Positions 1-14,230 are shown, counted from the stretch's first letter. The stretch: 64,000 nucleotides of DNA from Cristatella mucedo (GCA_009760855.2 WPIO01000029.1:3681001-3745000); one strand, 5' to 3'. Notes: generated by a model not told the origin, from the sequence alone. Made by a program: numbers and translations.

Positions 1-1079
1 TGCCAAGCAAGTGCCATGAATTGGCAGTGGCCTTAAACCCATATCGCATAAACACATATCATTGCAGGCTTTTCCGATTGTTTTCTCCGTCTTTCACAAA
101 CAGTAGAACGGTACAGTTCTGTCTTCACACCAAAAATCTGCCAAAACTCAATGAACCCATTAGCTGCTGACATGACAGCCGACATGTGCTTCGTTTGAAC
201 GAGGATTGGGCAAACATAATTTCAGTAATGACAGAAATGTCGAATAGGGACAATATGTGCTGCCATACATACTAAGGTGTACTGCCACAGTACTGGAAGT
301 TGCTGGGCTGCATTTACTCTGTCCAAGTGGTTGATGCTGAATGGGGCTATGCAACTGCAACAACTTCCTGCTGTGCCAAGGAGGCAAATAGCATTGAACT
401 GAGTAATTTTTTCAAATGCCGGTTGCAGTGAAACCAAATAGCACAATCTTTGCTCTGCACGGATTTTCTGGGCTCGGAACAAAATTCAGCAAAGAGTGTT
501 CTTCCACAAGCACGGATTCTGTCTGGCCAAATCTATACTGCAGAGAAATTTAGAATAGGAATTTATTGTGCCAAATTTTGCTCCAAAGGCTGTCAAGGTG
601 CTGTCGCTCTACGATGATGAATTAGAGGCACAGAAAAGGATGCTAGGGTAGATAACAGGGTGAAAACAACACAATTAAAGAGCCCGAACTTTTTTTTGTT
701 TTAGGTTGGCGCTTTTTCAGTTTATTCTCTCCCTCTTGCAGACTTAATCACCAAGCACTATCCAGACCTTATTTTTATGCAGAAGACCACTACTTGTGCT
801 CTGATCCTTCCTTGCCTTCCACCATCTCAAAACTCTCAGCTCACCACCAGCATGCATTACTGAAAATTGCATTAGGATGGCAGCAAACTTTCTTAAGTTG
901 AATGACAAGCATACCAATTTACTAATTATGGCAAACCAATTATTACTCAGAAACTGGAAATCCTAACTCAAAACCAGTTCCATCAGCAAATCGTCTGTAG
1001 CCTCTTAAGAGTGCGGGTATCCTTGTGCAAAAGAACTCATCATTAGATGAGTATTCGTGGTTTCACACACATAAAATTG
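1..1079. other. unassigned DNA
   Basis: Short open frames are present on both strands (up to 86 codons) without splice context or recognisable motifs. I see no gene or repeat I can name. Confidence 0.5.
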
Positions 1080-1980
1080 CAAATATTTGGGGTTGCTTGG
1101 ATTTGGATGCCACAGCCAAGCTGGTCTGTACATCCGTGACATTCAGAATAGACTTCGGTAGCTCACTACATAAATGACTTCTTGCCCATGCAATAACATG
1201 CACATAGTTGGAACAAAACTCAGCAGCTAAGCTTATCTGTCGTAAAGGTTGCAATTGCTACATTACACCATTACTGACCAATCTCCACTGGCTGCCTATC
1301 AAGCAGCCTACCGACTTCAAGATTTAATCACTCACATTGGGGGTACCTCTATTTTCTTGCTCCTGCCTACCAACCTATTCAAATTAGTTTCACATCAGGC
1401 CACTCGTCCCATTACATACCCTTTTGATTCTGGTCGATTACTCGTGCTCATTACTCCAAATCCCTCGGAGCCTTAAGTTACTATATCCCCAAGCTCGAAA
1501 GTCACCACCGATAGACATCATGTCATGTCATCATGTCATCGTCTCCTGATTTGACGACATTAAATAACTGACAACCGATGTGTTCCACACAACAATTGCT
1601 CTGCCCGAAGCATATAGCCCTTTTGTGTGGTTGCATGACATGAAAATGTGCACGTCATAACTAAGAGCAAAATCGACATGCTTTTGCAGAATGCCCTAGT
1701 GGACATGTCTTTTTCACTGTGCTTTGGTTAACTGTGCAAGATTGAGCGAGTATTAATAACCGGGGTCCTACTTAAACAGTGGCTGTGTCTTTTACATGCT
1801 TTTGCATGCTTGTCTTAGAATGATAATTGTGCACTGGTGCATACTTGCATAAGCAGGATATCTTGCTTTTCATTGGCTATTGGCTGCTGCTTCTCTTGCA
1901 GCAAATTATAAAGCACCCGAATAAAGATTTAACTCTTAAGGCACTTTATAAATTACATTATTGTTATCCTTATTAAATAA
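1080..1980 (+). mobile_element. old LINE-A fragment, C-terminal end and tail
   Basis: Degenerate + strand traces of the C-terminal region: AAKLICRKGCN then YITPLLTNLHWLPIKQPTDF in one frame near 1205-1320, and a diverged tail at 1897-1977 (tataaagcacccgaataaag, ending attattgttat). It is full of stops and clearly older than the other copies. Confidence 0.55.
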
Positions 1981-3504
1981 TTGCAAGATGCTAGTCATCA
2001 TACAGTGAGAATAAAATACTATGCAGGAAGCAGGAAGGTGATAACAGCAAACTCAGCACTAGACTTACACTGATCAATGGAGGAACTTGTGACTTACAAG
2101 CCTCATTCCTGTTCTTTGGACTATCAGCCACTTCAACATGTGGAGAGAAATGAGCATGGTCAGCCAGCTCTCCATTCTGGAAGTAATAAGTAAGGTCGAG
2201 GTCTCAGTACACATGTACGCTAGCCAAGATAACATTCAGCTAACCTTGATTATGGGTTAGCAAGCATACATCGATGGTTTACATTTGGCCTGAATTTCAT
2301 CTCTTGAGTCTTCCCTGGAAAAGGGGCCATTAGGTGGCTGATGGCAACGTTCCTTTGCTAGTATGTGCTAATATATGCTACATTACATGGCAAAACTGAA
2401 GGAGTTCAATATTTAAGTCATTTTTTTAAGATATGACATAGAAAAAGTGCACAACGACTTTACGGGTTTAAGCAGTCATATATGTTCGAGTGGAATGTTA
2501 GCTCTTCATCGCACTGTTTGGATCTTTATCTTAATACTACTTTCCCTTGGACGAACTGTATTATAGTACAAAGGCCCCAAGGAAGATACAGCTCACGGCA
2601 AATGTTGCCACTGCTCCAGCCACTACTCATCATTGCTGTCGCCTGCGATATAGCTGATTGTCAGAAGACAGCATGTCACCTTTTCGGAACGCCTGATTCC
2701 TGCATTGGACTGAAGGGGTCTAGCAGCTTCCTATGTTTTTCCCCCACTGAATATTGGAGACAGGTACGTACTGCCTACATGCTCAACACAAGAAATGAGT
2801 GAGTTACAAAATTTAACATAATAAAAGTGCATATAAAAAATATAGATACAGTGCTAGGACACCTTTTCGGACTCAGGGAATCAAGACATAAAATCTTTTA
2901 GCATTGTATGGACTGCTAGCCAACATAATTTACCAAAACTTAGGATTTGCACGAGTCAGCAATATTTGTAATAAATCGTGCATGCTAACACATCAGTTTT
3001 CTCACAAGGTTCAAAATAGTGCAAAATGAGCTAGTTTATGCAGTATATGGGCAGTTTCCAATATAGTCACTATTCTCGAATACTATTTTGTAGCAACATC
3101 TAAGCCCTACTTAGCAAGATTTACCAAATGCACCATATTTCCTCTATAAAATTGTATCTTAACAAACGTTTCGGACATTTTTCTCCACAATCATCAAGGG
3201 TCTTGTTCAGATCGTAATAGAGAATGTATACCACCAGCCTACGACAGTGCCGCACCTAGATGTTGTCTGCCGGTACTAGGCTGGGGTGACCCTCCCGACT
3301 TAACTGACCAATCGAGGCGCAGCTTTCCTGCTGCTGGCGCTAGCAACGGTGCTGGCCTATCGGAGCGCAGTGTTCCTGGGCGCAGACGACAGGAAGCTCC
3401 GTTAGCATTAACGTCTGCAGAAGAGTCCTTGATTAAACGTTGTTGAGTTCGGTTGTGTTCTGATTGCTTCAAGTCGTTTGCTGTTCAGCAATACGTGTGC
3501 ACAC
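1981..3504. other. unassigned DNA
   Basis: A 106-codon + frame at 2482-2802 has no recognisable motif. Near 3160-3205 the reverse strand has TGATGATTGTGGAGAAAAAT then GTCCGAAACGTTTG. This motif style is common at the ends of Penelope-like elements, but no coding part is present. Confidence 0.4.
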
Positions 3505-3672
3505 ACGCTCAACAGTTTCAAGCATGAGGTAAGGTGATCGCTCTTCACGTCTGAGGTCGTGGGTTCAAATCTTGCAGTGGGCGATCCTTTATTGCCAGCT
3601 GCAGGTGGTGATAGCTACTGAGGCTCTTCTGCTGCTATACAAATGAGGCTGTTAAATCAGCTAATTTTATTT
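3505..3672 (+). mobile_element. SINE-1, tRNA-headed
   Basis: The head ends in a pol III box B (ggtcgtgggttcaaatcttg), followed by gcagtgggcgatcctttatt and the body, ending gaggctgttaaatcagctaa. Other copies: 26672-26828 (-), 34385-34535 (+), 41715-41790 (+, 3' end only) and 53088-53270 (-). Confidence 0.65.
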
Positions 3673-4324
3673 TATCATTATAATTATATTTGAGCATGGT
3701 TTGAAATGATGCAAGGAATCAATAATGCAGAGATTAGGAAAAGCCAACATACAGCACGTTCTGATAAACAAGGAACATAAGACTTCTTTTAAACTATTTC
3801 ACAGGTCTAAATTTATCGAACACATTTACTAAATTTAACCACCTTTTCATAATCTCAATGAAAACTTGCCCCTTCATAATCTCAATGAAAGCTGCTGTCC
3901 CTGAATTCCAAGAAATTGTACATTCCAGTCACAGTCGTGGCATCTTGAGTGTTTACCATGACTTCTAAAGCAGATTTATATGGTTATTCAATGCTTCTTT
4001 CATCAAAAAAAGTAGTTTCCTGGTTTCCCGATCTACCTGCATTATCATTTTCCTACACGGTCTCAAACCAGGTCTGACCTAGGTCTGCCTTACGCCCAAA
4101 ACTAGATGTTCTAAACCTTGAAAATTCCAAACCTTGAGAATTCCTGAAGAAGTTCTGACACAGTCGTTGAGATGCGATTTTCGACAAGGGAATACTCTGG
4201 CATATAAATAATTTCTTACTTAGTCGTGTTCTGATTGTGCTACCAACAAATAGTGTTGAAAACTGCAACTGTTTCTGTGTCCACCGGGAACCAACAAACA
4301 AGCTAATCTTGTTTGTTCTTCACA

Positions 4325-4600
4325 CCAAATAATAATAATAATAATACATTTGTTAAGCACACTCAGTGAACTGAATCTCTCTCTAGGTACTTTACAGATG
4401 TTGCATTTAAAGCATTAGCAAATATTTGGTGGTAACATCAGCAAGCTGCAGGCATAGTGTAAGCAGGTACATGCACACGAAAGACGAGTCACAAAGACCC
4501 ACCAAACGTTGTAATAAACAGGTGTTTTAAGCTTTTTTTTAAATGTCGTCATGTCAGTACTAACTAACCAATAGACTAACCAAGGTGGCAGCATGAAAAA
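4325..4600 (-). mobile_element. LINE-A 3' UTR and tail fragment
   Basis: Reversed tail starting at an (AAT)n run at 4328, followed by agcacactcagtgaactgaa and ctaggtactttacag. The adjoining 3' UTR (ggtggtaacatcagcaagct) matches copies at 29217 and 40080 but not the one at 16305, so two 3' UTR subfamilies exist. Confidence 0.8.
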
Positions 4601-6172
4601 TTAACCAAATTTATTATTTTCTTACTATCTTGTGATAGCTTTTCTGGCCTTCATTTTTTAAAACACGATGTTTGGGGTTTATGTTGACTGTCAGGGTGTG
4701 CCAAGCCTTTGTGCCAGTACAGCATATACACAAGCAAGCTTTTCGGTAGCATTTTATCATTTCATTGGACCTAGCGTGAGTAACTGCAAGACAAGGCAGA
4801 AATATGACTCTTCCGCTTAGGGCCTAACTTCTTAGTAAAGACTGGCACACATTGTCTAGGTCGTCAAGAAATAAAATATAAATAGGTAAATATATATATA
4901 TATACATACATAAGATACATGCAAAAGCAAGCCTCTTGGTGATATTTTATCACGTGCCTGAGCTGCTGTCCCTGATCCAGTCGGTACTGGTAGGGACCAT
5001 CAAAACATGCAGAGAGGGTTATGGGTCTTTTAATGAGTGGCCTGTTAAATGCCACAGCATTTAACACTACACCAAAGTGAGAGCATGTGGGTGCAAGTAC
5101 TAATGATATCAAATCTAACCCATAATTGCAATTATATCTTTGCCTTTTCTGGACTGTTAAATGTCAAGAAAATCCCTCAAGCTCAAATGGCCACCTGGTC
5201 GGTTTTTAAATTAAAGGTCTACCTTAATTCCACAACCTGTTAGCAAAAAGCTCTACACTGTGTAAGCTCGGTGAAAAGAGAATTTTGTACATACAGCCCA
5301 ATTTGTGGCATATTCACTCGTCATGGTTTGAGAAACCTTCATCAAGTCTCTGTGCCAGGACAACGAATTAAGTACAACTATGCAACTAGGACCGCTTGGA
5401 ATAGCCCTGCCATCAGCTCTCTCAACACAAAGCTATTTATTTACTAGACTGAGGTAACCGTAGGAGCCGGAGACCTGGAGCAGCTGACAACCGCCTGGTC
5501 GAGATCAAATGCCAATGTGAAGGCCGAAAGAAGAGCTCTGAAAAGTGCTCTGATAACTTAAGAGAGGCAGAGACAGGACAAGTATGCAAACAAGAAAAGA
5601 AGAGGCAGAGATGAGACACCCCAAAGACGAGCATAAGCTTCATAATCATTCCTTCCTGCTCTACTGGTCTCCCATTTGCTGCCAACCAGGTGGGATGCAA
5701 CACTAATTTGCTAAGAGCTCTATGCAATCCCTAGTTTAGGTAAGCTGGTATGGTGCAAATGATGTGACTAAGCGTACATTACACCACGGCAACACTACTA
5801 AAAAAAGATAAGCAAGCAGAATGAACTAAGCAGCATTTTCTAAGATGTAACACCTACATGCATGGATAGTTGCATTATGCAGCCAAGACAAATAGCTTGT
5901 AATGAATTGGGTCCGAGCATTCAAGCAAAACCAGGCAGAGCACAGCCCTAGCCAATATCCAAAAGCATCGTCACCAGCTTGGAAACCCTCAGCCTCAATC
6001 ATAGTTTGCAAGGGCACTTGTGATAAAACATTAAAAAAAGTAACATTATATCGGTAGGCTTTGGAAGATAAACACAAATACAATCCACTAAGATGAAGTT
6101 GTAGAACATCCATATCGTATGGTTAACTATCTATATATATCCAATATAATCCTGAAATGTACATTTTAATAC
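4601..6172. other. mostly unassigned DNA
   Basis: Holds a TA-rich patch (4880-4915) and a possible LINE C-terminal trace at 5340-5430 (+, KYNYATRTAWNSP). It also holds the weak - strand exon candidates described with 6173-6383. Confidence 0.4.
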
Positions 6173-6383
6173 CTGCTCAAGCTCCAAGTTACTTGAAGCA
6201 GTCTCAACAGCCAGGTTTTCTGCTTCCAAGACGTTGGTCGAGTTATTGGCTATGACCGCCGGTTCTAGTGGCCTCTGATGATCAATGTCACACACATATA
6301 CATCGCTGTAGCTGTATGGTGGTGCATCGCTAGTCTCACGGTCAGCTTGTAGAATAGTAGCAACAGCCACCCCAGTTGCTGAC
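6173..6383 (-). CDS. coding-like internal exon of an unidentified gene
   Basis: A 211 bp open stretch sits between a good acceptor (ttttttgcgacttgttcag) and a donor gtatta on the - strand; it starts in phase 1 and ends in phase 0. It encodes about 70 residues including VYVCDIDHQRPLEPAVIANN and a run rich in Glu, Asn and Ala. It does not look like either LINE family. Possible companion exons on the same strand are near 5965-6018 and a possible terminal exon at 5444-5549 (DLDQAVVSCSRSPAPTVTSV then stop), followed by an AATAAA. None of these is recognised, and the companions are weaker than the main exon. Confidence 0.35.
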
Positions 6384-7989
6384 CTGAACAAGTCGCAAAA
6401 AATCAGCAGCTTTGAGACAGGTTGACATGCCGACAGTAGGCTGATGCCTCAGAGCTGGCTCCGAAGCTTCTATTCCCTCCACACCAGTGACAATCGACAG
6501 GACTGACTAGGCCACTTTTTGTGTAACTGCCCTAACCTAATTTCAGTGTATCCAAAAAAATATTGAATCCACGTAGCCACTACTTAGGCTTATTGCTGTT
6601 TGAAAATACAATTGTATCCACGGAGGATCATTGTTTTAGGTACAGCAATGGTCTAGGGTAATTCTAAATACACGTCTTACATGATGATGCCAGATATCGG
6701 CTATAGAAGCAGCCGCAGACCAAGACCCCTAAGACAATTATAATTGAAACCTTTGAAGCAACGATACAAGTACTGCATCCCTTTTCAGTTATAGAAAATG
6801 GCAAATCTAAACCTCCAAGATTCAATTCGACTTTGGCCCAATCTTACTGGGTCCCGTGTGCTTCTCCCTAGCCGACTGCAAAGGAGCCACTTTGTGGTTG
6901 ACGAACAAAATTGCCTATTTTTTTTATTTGGAGAAAACCAAAATTGTTCATCTACTCGACACCTAATTGCATCTCTACAAACTAGCTTTCCAGGTACAGC
7001 CTCAATACATTGCACGTTCGTCCTCACAGTGGTGAAATTAGGTATAAGGCTTTAGGCTTTATCGTTCTGTCAGAGCTAGTGTAGTGACATGTGGGCACCC
7101 GGAATCTTTGCATTATCAATGATACAGGTCGAAGCCATCTCCTTTACCAAATTCTCATCAATAGGAATTGATAGCAATTGCAGCATTGCCAAGTCCATTT
7201 GACGCACAGCTCACATTCGGTCATTCACAAAGGCAGTTACCTAGATGGTAATAGGGATGCTGTTTGACAAGTGTGAGGCTAGGAAATGAATGCAGCCGGT
7301 AAGCTGTCGTTTTCATACTATTGCACATGTCCACATGCCTCCAAAAAGGCAATGCAGTCATTTTCAAGATGCTGCAAAATAGGGGAATCCATCATTTTTA
7401 AATGAATATATTAAGGGTCAAAGTCGCTTTCTTTCGATATTTTTGTGCTGCACAGTTTTATAAAAACGCCATTTGAGAGGCATTGTGTGTAATTGAATGC
7501 ACTTGCTTTTGCGCTTTGGTCTGATGTTTCGTGGTTACGTGCCTACAACACACCATAATCAAGTGGTTCACGATTCGTTTGTGCTCTAGCGTGTAACCTT
7601 TGTGCTCTAGTGTGTCACCAAGACTGCAATCTAATCCCCCAAACATTCGTACAGCGTATCACTAGCACGGCAATATACCGATGAATGATGTGCACGAAAT
7701 GCCGACAGCCTGTGTGGCAACAGACAGACAGAAAAACATAAAAAGATAGCACACACAGCAAGGACCTGAGTGATTATCTAGGATGGCTGAGGCAGCAAGT
7801 CAGCCCTGCTCAACGATCTCCACACAGCCAATCTCATTGCGGTCGTGCGGTCCAGTACCGAGCATTCTGGCCTCCCGACACCGAGTGTACTCATACTTGT
7901 TCTTGTCCGCTGCAGAATTGTTCCGAAAATAAAAGTTCTTGAACATCGCATACGGAAACCGATACAGTTAAGACCTATTTAAAGCTAAT
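6384..7989. other. unassigned DNA upstream of LINE-A
   Basis: No motif or repeat recognised. A short direct duplication is near 7580-7615 (tttgtgctctag). Confidence 0.4.
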
Positions 7990-10900
7990 CTGATTGTTGC
8001 GTCACCATAGCACGTATGAAATTACGTGCCTACAGACATCTAAACGCTTATTGTTTCGGGCTGCTGGGTCTCCCACGCCGGCAGCAGTGTTAGCTATGCT
8101 GGTGGCTAGTAACCTGCATGTTAGTTATGATAGTGCACACCTATTATCGCTTCGTCATCGTAGTTCAAATGCATTCATAGATGCTACTGCTGTTGCTAAG
8201 ATCCATGGATTACGCATTAACAAAAGAAAAGCACCCCGAAGCCGCGTCAGTGGCCGGGGCCTCCAGCTTAGATGTTGTTCGTTTGGCAGGAACTGAAGAG
8301 CTGAGTACCTGCTTGTTTGGTATTCCTAGCATCGTCTCAAACCGCTCAGCATGCTTTTCCACAAGCGTCACTGAATCTCTCTAACTTAATGGTCATCAGA
8401 CCTGTTATAACTCCGGCAGCCCAAATTAACGCTTGTCTTTGGAATCCTCTCTCATGTGCAATAAACCTCTAGTAATAAGCGACCTTATTTCTGAAAATGG
8501 GCTCGACCTGCTCACCTTGACTGAAACTTGGCTAAAATCGGTAAACTGCCTGACAATTAAAGATGCTACCCGACTGGTTTCCCATCCTTTCACACCCCTA
8601 GATCAATCAAAACTGGTGGAGTTGCTATTATCATTTGCTCAAAATTCAACTTCAAGCGATTTGCAGTACCCTCGAAGCAGTCTTTCGAATCGATTGTCTT
8701 GATTTCACCCAACAACAAGCAACCGTTAATGGCAGTAGCCTATCGCCCACCAGGTACCGAGTCCTCTTTGATCTCAGATTTCTATGATCTTATTTCGATT
8801 TTGTATGCAGGAAATCGATCTTTCCTCGTTATGGGTGATCTCAACATTCACTTTGATAACTTACCTGACACCTTCAGCACTGAATCTCGTGCACTGACTG
8901 ACTCATTGTCTCTTGTGGCACAAGCGCATGGCCCTACTCACATCAAGGGTCCCGCATTCGACCACATTTTTTCATACAACTGCCCTTTTTCATCGCCAAT
9001 TATTACCAAATCCTGCCTATCTGATCACATGCAGATCCCATTCAGTCTACAATATGTGCTCTCCACCTCCTCCTCCTCTTACATCACTGTGAATCGCGAA
9101 ACCTCAAGACCCTTGACATCGATGCTGTTCGTGCGAGAATATCTGTCTTGCCTCTGCTACTCAGTCCCCCTTCTGACCTGTCATCATTGGTAGATTGCTA
9201 CAACACGACACTAGCTGACCTGCTCGACGAGATTGCACCTCTGACTAGGCGCACTGTGCACCCTCACCCAGACTGCCTCTGGTTTACCACATGCATTAAA
9301 CTAGCTAGGTCTACTAAGTGCAAACTTGAAAAAGCATACACAAGCACAGGATTGACTGTCCATCAACAGGCATACGAGGACTACTGTAGGTCGTAACCAT
9401 CGATCCTAGCAAAGGCTAAGACTAGCTTTTATAAAAACATTGCAGCATCACAGATGCACAATCCAAAAATGCTGATGTTGACGATCAACCCGCTCCTCAA
9501 CCACTCCCAGGTCCCGTATCCTTACCTAATGATCCCTGTGATGATCTAGCTGATCGCTTCTTTAGCTTCTTCGTCCAGAAGATGGACAAGATCAGGGAGT
9601 CCATGCCTACGATGGCAGCATCCCCCCATTGAATGATGTCCCTCAATTCCTTGCAGCACCTCAATGTCTACATTCAAGGTCACTAGTGACCTCGTCCTGA
9701 AATTCATATCCCAATTAAAGGACCCTATTCCCACTGTCCTGCTTCTACGATGCATTGATCTGCTGCTGCCATACATAGCTAACATCATTATGTCATTAGG
9801 CTCAGGTCATGTCCCAGTATCTCTGAAAAAGGCTGTAGTCAGGCCACTACTCAAGAAAGCAACACAAGACCAAGAGAACTTGAGCCCAGTCTCAATTATA
9901 CCATTCCTACCAAAGACACTGGAACGAGTCTCACAGACCAGCTGAACTAATATATTGAAACTTCAAACCTCGCTAGTAGGTTCCAGTCTGGACTTAGAGC
10001 TAATCACTCCGCAGAGTCAGCATTGCTTCGGGTGTACAACGACCTACTTTGGAATACAGACATGAGTAGAGTTTCTCTGCTTGCTTTGCTCGATCTTTCG
10101 GAGGCTTTTGATACTTTCGATCAACAAGTCCTTCTTGAGTGCATCTCATCTCGCCTGGGCATCACTGGCACTGCTCTGCAATGGTTGAGGTCCTATCTCA
10201 GTGGGAGACTTCAGAGTACTGATGTGAATGGACAGAGATCATCCGAGATACCTCTGAAATATGGGGTACCTCAGAGCTCCGTGCTTCGTCCTGTTCTTTT
10301 CACGGCTTACACTCTCCCTCTTGCCGATGTGATTGCCAGGCACAGTCTAGGCTTTCACTTCTATGCGGATGACACTCAGCTGTACTTTTGCTTTGATCCC
10401 TCCAGCACGTCGAACTCTCTCAACTCATTGACTGCATGTATTGATGACGTCCGCAAATGGATGGCAGTAAATTTTCTTAAATCAAATGATCTAACAAACT
10501 TACAAGTTATGGGCAAACCAGGTGTAATTCGGAAATTGGAAAGGCTGATGCTCAAAATTGGCTCTGCCAGCATAACTCCTGTTGTACCTGCACGAAATCT
10601 AAATGTCCTGTTCCAAAATGATCTTTCATTAGACGACTACATCAGCTCCACAGTCAAGTCTGCCAACTTTCAGCTACTTAACATTGCTAAAATTCATGTT
10701 TGTTTAGACAGAGATACCACATCTAAATTGGTCCATGCATTTGTGATATCCCATCTCGACTTCTTTAACTGCTTGCTGGTTTACCGGCCTGTGCAATCAG
10801 GCACTTACAGCTGGTGCAAAACTCTGCAGCTAGGCTTGTCTGTCGTAAGCGTCACAGTTGCCACATCACACCACTTCTAACCGACCTGCACTGGGTCCCA

Positions 10901-11445
10901 GTCAAGCAAAGCATCAACTTCAAGGTTTTGTAGCTCACTTCTAGGTCACTTCATTCTTTGGCTCCAGCCTACCTATCAGATCTACTCCCCCACCAGGCTA
11001 AGCATCATACCAACCGCTTTTCGGAATCTAACTGCTTACCTCGCAGAAACCTCAAATCTTTTGGAGACCGTGCCTTTAATTCGTATGCCCCCAAAGCCTG
11101 GAACTCACTTCCTACTTTCGTCACGACATCTCCTGACGTGTCCACATTAACAAAGAAACTAAAATGCACCTATTTATTACAGTATTTCGTGGGTCACTGT
11201 GATTCGACCTTTATGTTCTTATCCATGCAGACACTGTGCATGCTGCCACTAACCAACCACACTTGCATGCCGACCCTGAGCATGTCACGCCTAACCATGT
11301 TATTCTTGCTGTTTATTGAGTGTGCTACCACTAACCGTTTTATTGTATTTCCTTTGCAGTAAATGTAAAGCACCTAAAAAGAGATTGAGTTCTCTGAGGG
11401 CGCTTAATCAAGTGTGCTCTTATAATTATTACAGACAGCACCGGC
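7990..11445 (+). mobile_element. LINE-A, near full-length CR1/L2-like retrotransposon (broken)
   Basis: Non-LTR retrotransposon with an apurinic-type endonuclease followed by a reverse transcriptase. Endonuclease motifs seen: LTLTETWLKS (about 8510), GDLNIHFDNL (about 8830) and LSDHMQIPF (about 9020). Reverse-transcriptase motifs on + include LLDLSEAFDTFDQ (about 10095), YGVPQSSVLRP (about 10260, degraded from GVPQGSVLGP) and [10 protein letters not shown] (about 10360). The C-terminal region ends with LQSVQNSAARLVCR-like and YAPKAWNSLP blocks (to about 11110), then a 3' UTR and the conserved tail at 11350-11445. Frameshifts and stops split the frame at least five times, so it is inactive. 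The 5' limit is uncertain. A YADD box followed by the ITPLLADLHWLPVKQ type C terminus points to the CR1/L2 group. Confidence 0.85.
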
Positions 11446-13314
11446 TACGACCATGCCGAGATAGGAGCCCCCTGTGACTCGGCTGGCAAAAACGACGGCT
11501 TATTGGTGTGTGGACTGCATTCTACCACTTACAAATGGCATCAGGGAAATTTCAGAAGACGATAAAATCTGTAGAAGACCGAGACAGGCTAACACCATGT
11601 TCCTCCACAGTCAAATGTTTTCGGGAATGTGAGCACTAGTTGTAACATTTTTCAAAGCAGCATACACAATTTTAAAATTATTTGCACCCACCGGTGTCCA
11701 CCGGCTGCAGGTTTTGGTAAACACTTCCGGGTTTTCCATGCATGACACAAGCCACTGCTATAGGGGGGGGGAGGAGATTAATGCTCACAGTAATGTATGG
11801 GTTAGGACGAAATTTTGCAAGTAGATAACGATACACTGAATCTATACAAATATTTCCAATCTCAGCTTCGTGCAGGGGACTTCGGTCACTGTTTCTTAAT
11901 TGGGGGGGGGGGGTGGGGTGGGCACCTACCACATGGCATACGAGAGGTAAAACAGATTTTAAAGTTTTTAACCAATCAAGTTAACGAACTGACCACATAT
12001 ACTATTTCCAACACTAAATAGAAAATAGTCACAATTCCGATATGTCTTTTGCAAAAGCTTGCAATACAAAAAGAGGAATAAATTTCAGTATTCCTATGGA
12101 CCCCCGAAAAGTCCATTTTAGGCACAAACCATAACCATGTTCTGATAAACCAAAAACCATAGCAAAAAGTCTTTCATTTGGGATTCCATAGCAGAGCAGC
12201 TAAACCTAAATCCACAGACGAGGGTCTATGCTCCAGGCTATTCCAGACCAAACACTGGATATACGTCAAAGAGGCCAAAGATTCAGCCCTTTGAGTACAA
12301 ATATGAGTTTAACATTACAAAAAGTAGGGATTAACAAAGAAGAAGCATACCTAAATATCCTCCGAATTAAGTTGAAAATTGGGCTTGTCCAAAATATAGT
12401 GCATATCTGCAGGGAGACGGTACAGTGAGTCGCAGCGCTACAGTTACAGAAGGTACTAAAACTGTATAAATATAAACTGTGCAGACCTCACACATACAGA
12501 GCTTCTGGATAGCCAATAAGGACTAGGCCGTGCATTTTCACCAGAGCCAATTGCGTGCTCTTTTTAACAGCTGCCCATGTTGACAACGGATTAGACCTTG
12601 CTAACTTGTGCAATTAAGCGAGCATCTTGCTGGTGCTCTTATCTAAGGCTCTGCAATTAATCTCATTATTTAGTAATATTTACGATATTTTCTTCGTTTT
12701 AAGAGACAAACATTTTTTCATCACTCGTGCTGACAGCCACCAAAGAACTCAGTACACTATGGGGGGGGAGGAACTTGCCAGCATAACACTTAGTCCTAAC
12801 CGATTTGCATAGCGACATACTGAGACCCAATACACTACAAAACAAGTAAAGAAACACGAAAAGCACTTCAAACGTCAGGTCTTTAGGTCACAGGAAAGCA
12901 CACTGCCCGACCAACTCCGAACAAGGCAAAACAAATAGCAGTGCACTTTGCTAATAACACTGATTACAAAATGGGTAAGAGCCACGAGATCACATAAGCC
13001 GGAAAAATTAAGAGACTGTGCTCCGAAGTACGAATTGAGAGTCTGGAACTCACTTCTGGCTTTTATTCACCACCTGCATTGACTTGGCATCATTTATACA
13101 TGAACGTAAAAGTATTCAGGCGGCTGGGGGGGGGCAACCTCCATGACGGCTCATGCATTTTGAGTAAATATCGATTGTTGCTGTCACTAAATGTATATGC
13201 AATAGTTGCAACTAGAAAAACCATCACAATCCTGCAATTAGCACCGAGTGCTACAAAGGTTGAGATCCTATCGCAGAAGAAAAATTCAAAGACTAGATGA
13301 ATCAAATGTGAAGG
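11446..13314. other. unassigned DNA with four poly-G tracts
   Basis: G runs at 11763-11771, 11902-11913, 12761-12768 and 13126-13134. Nothing coding is recognisable. Confidence 0.5.
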
Positions 13315-14167
13315 TGAACCGATCATCCGGCAGCATTTTAAGTATGGCATTCAGCAGGGATCTATTGAAGGTCCTTTTCGTTTCAAAATTTATTTTCTCA
13401 CTCTTGCCGATGTAATCACCGAGCACATGCTAGGCTTTCTCTCCTTAGCAGACGAAAGACAGCTGTATTTATACTTTGATTCTCAACTGCCTTCCAGCTT
13501 TTCAAACTATCTCAGCTCCTTTGCAGCATGTATTGATGACATTCGCACTTAAAATGCAGCAACCATTCTAAAACTGAAAGACGATAAAGCAACTTGATAG
13601 TTATGGGCAAACCTAGCTTTACTAAAAAATTTAGAAAGCCAACCCTATAATTTGGCTTGGCCAACATATCCCTTAGAGCCTCTGTAAACAATCTAGCTGT
13701 CCTGTTTTCAAAATAACTTTCCAGACGAACAAACTCACGACAGACAAGCCTGGCTGAAGAGTTTTGCCCCAATTGTAGGAACCTGATAGCATATACTGGA
13801 AAACCTGCAACAAGTAGTGAGTCACGGGATGCCACAAATACATTGACCGACTTGGCAGTGGTATCACAATCAACTTCTATAATTATTGCACTGAAGTAGC
13901 TGAAAGCAGGCAGACTTAGCTGGAGTTGATATGGTCATCAAGTTAAGTCACTTTGGTTGAGGACAACCACACTTTGTGCAGATACTACAGGAAATATGCT
14001 GGCAGAGCCGATTTTGAGGGATAGGTTTGCCCTCTCTGAGTAACATTAAGTTTGCCCATAGCGAGTCAGCTGGTTTTTATTATCATTCAATTTGAGAAAG
14101 TTTGCAGCCATTCTAGTGCAAATAACAGCAAGTGATTACTGGACATGCATGCAGTCACGCACACCTG

Positions 14168-14230
<63 letters not shown>

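Noticed and set aside
10376-10573. - strand open frame across the LINE-A RT
   Set aside because: The + strand carries the YADD box and the surrounding motif order; the - frame is a shadow.
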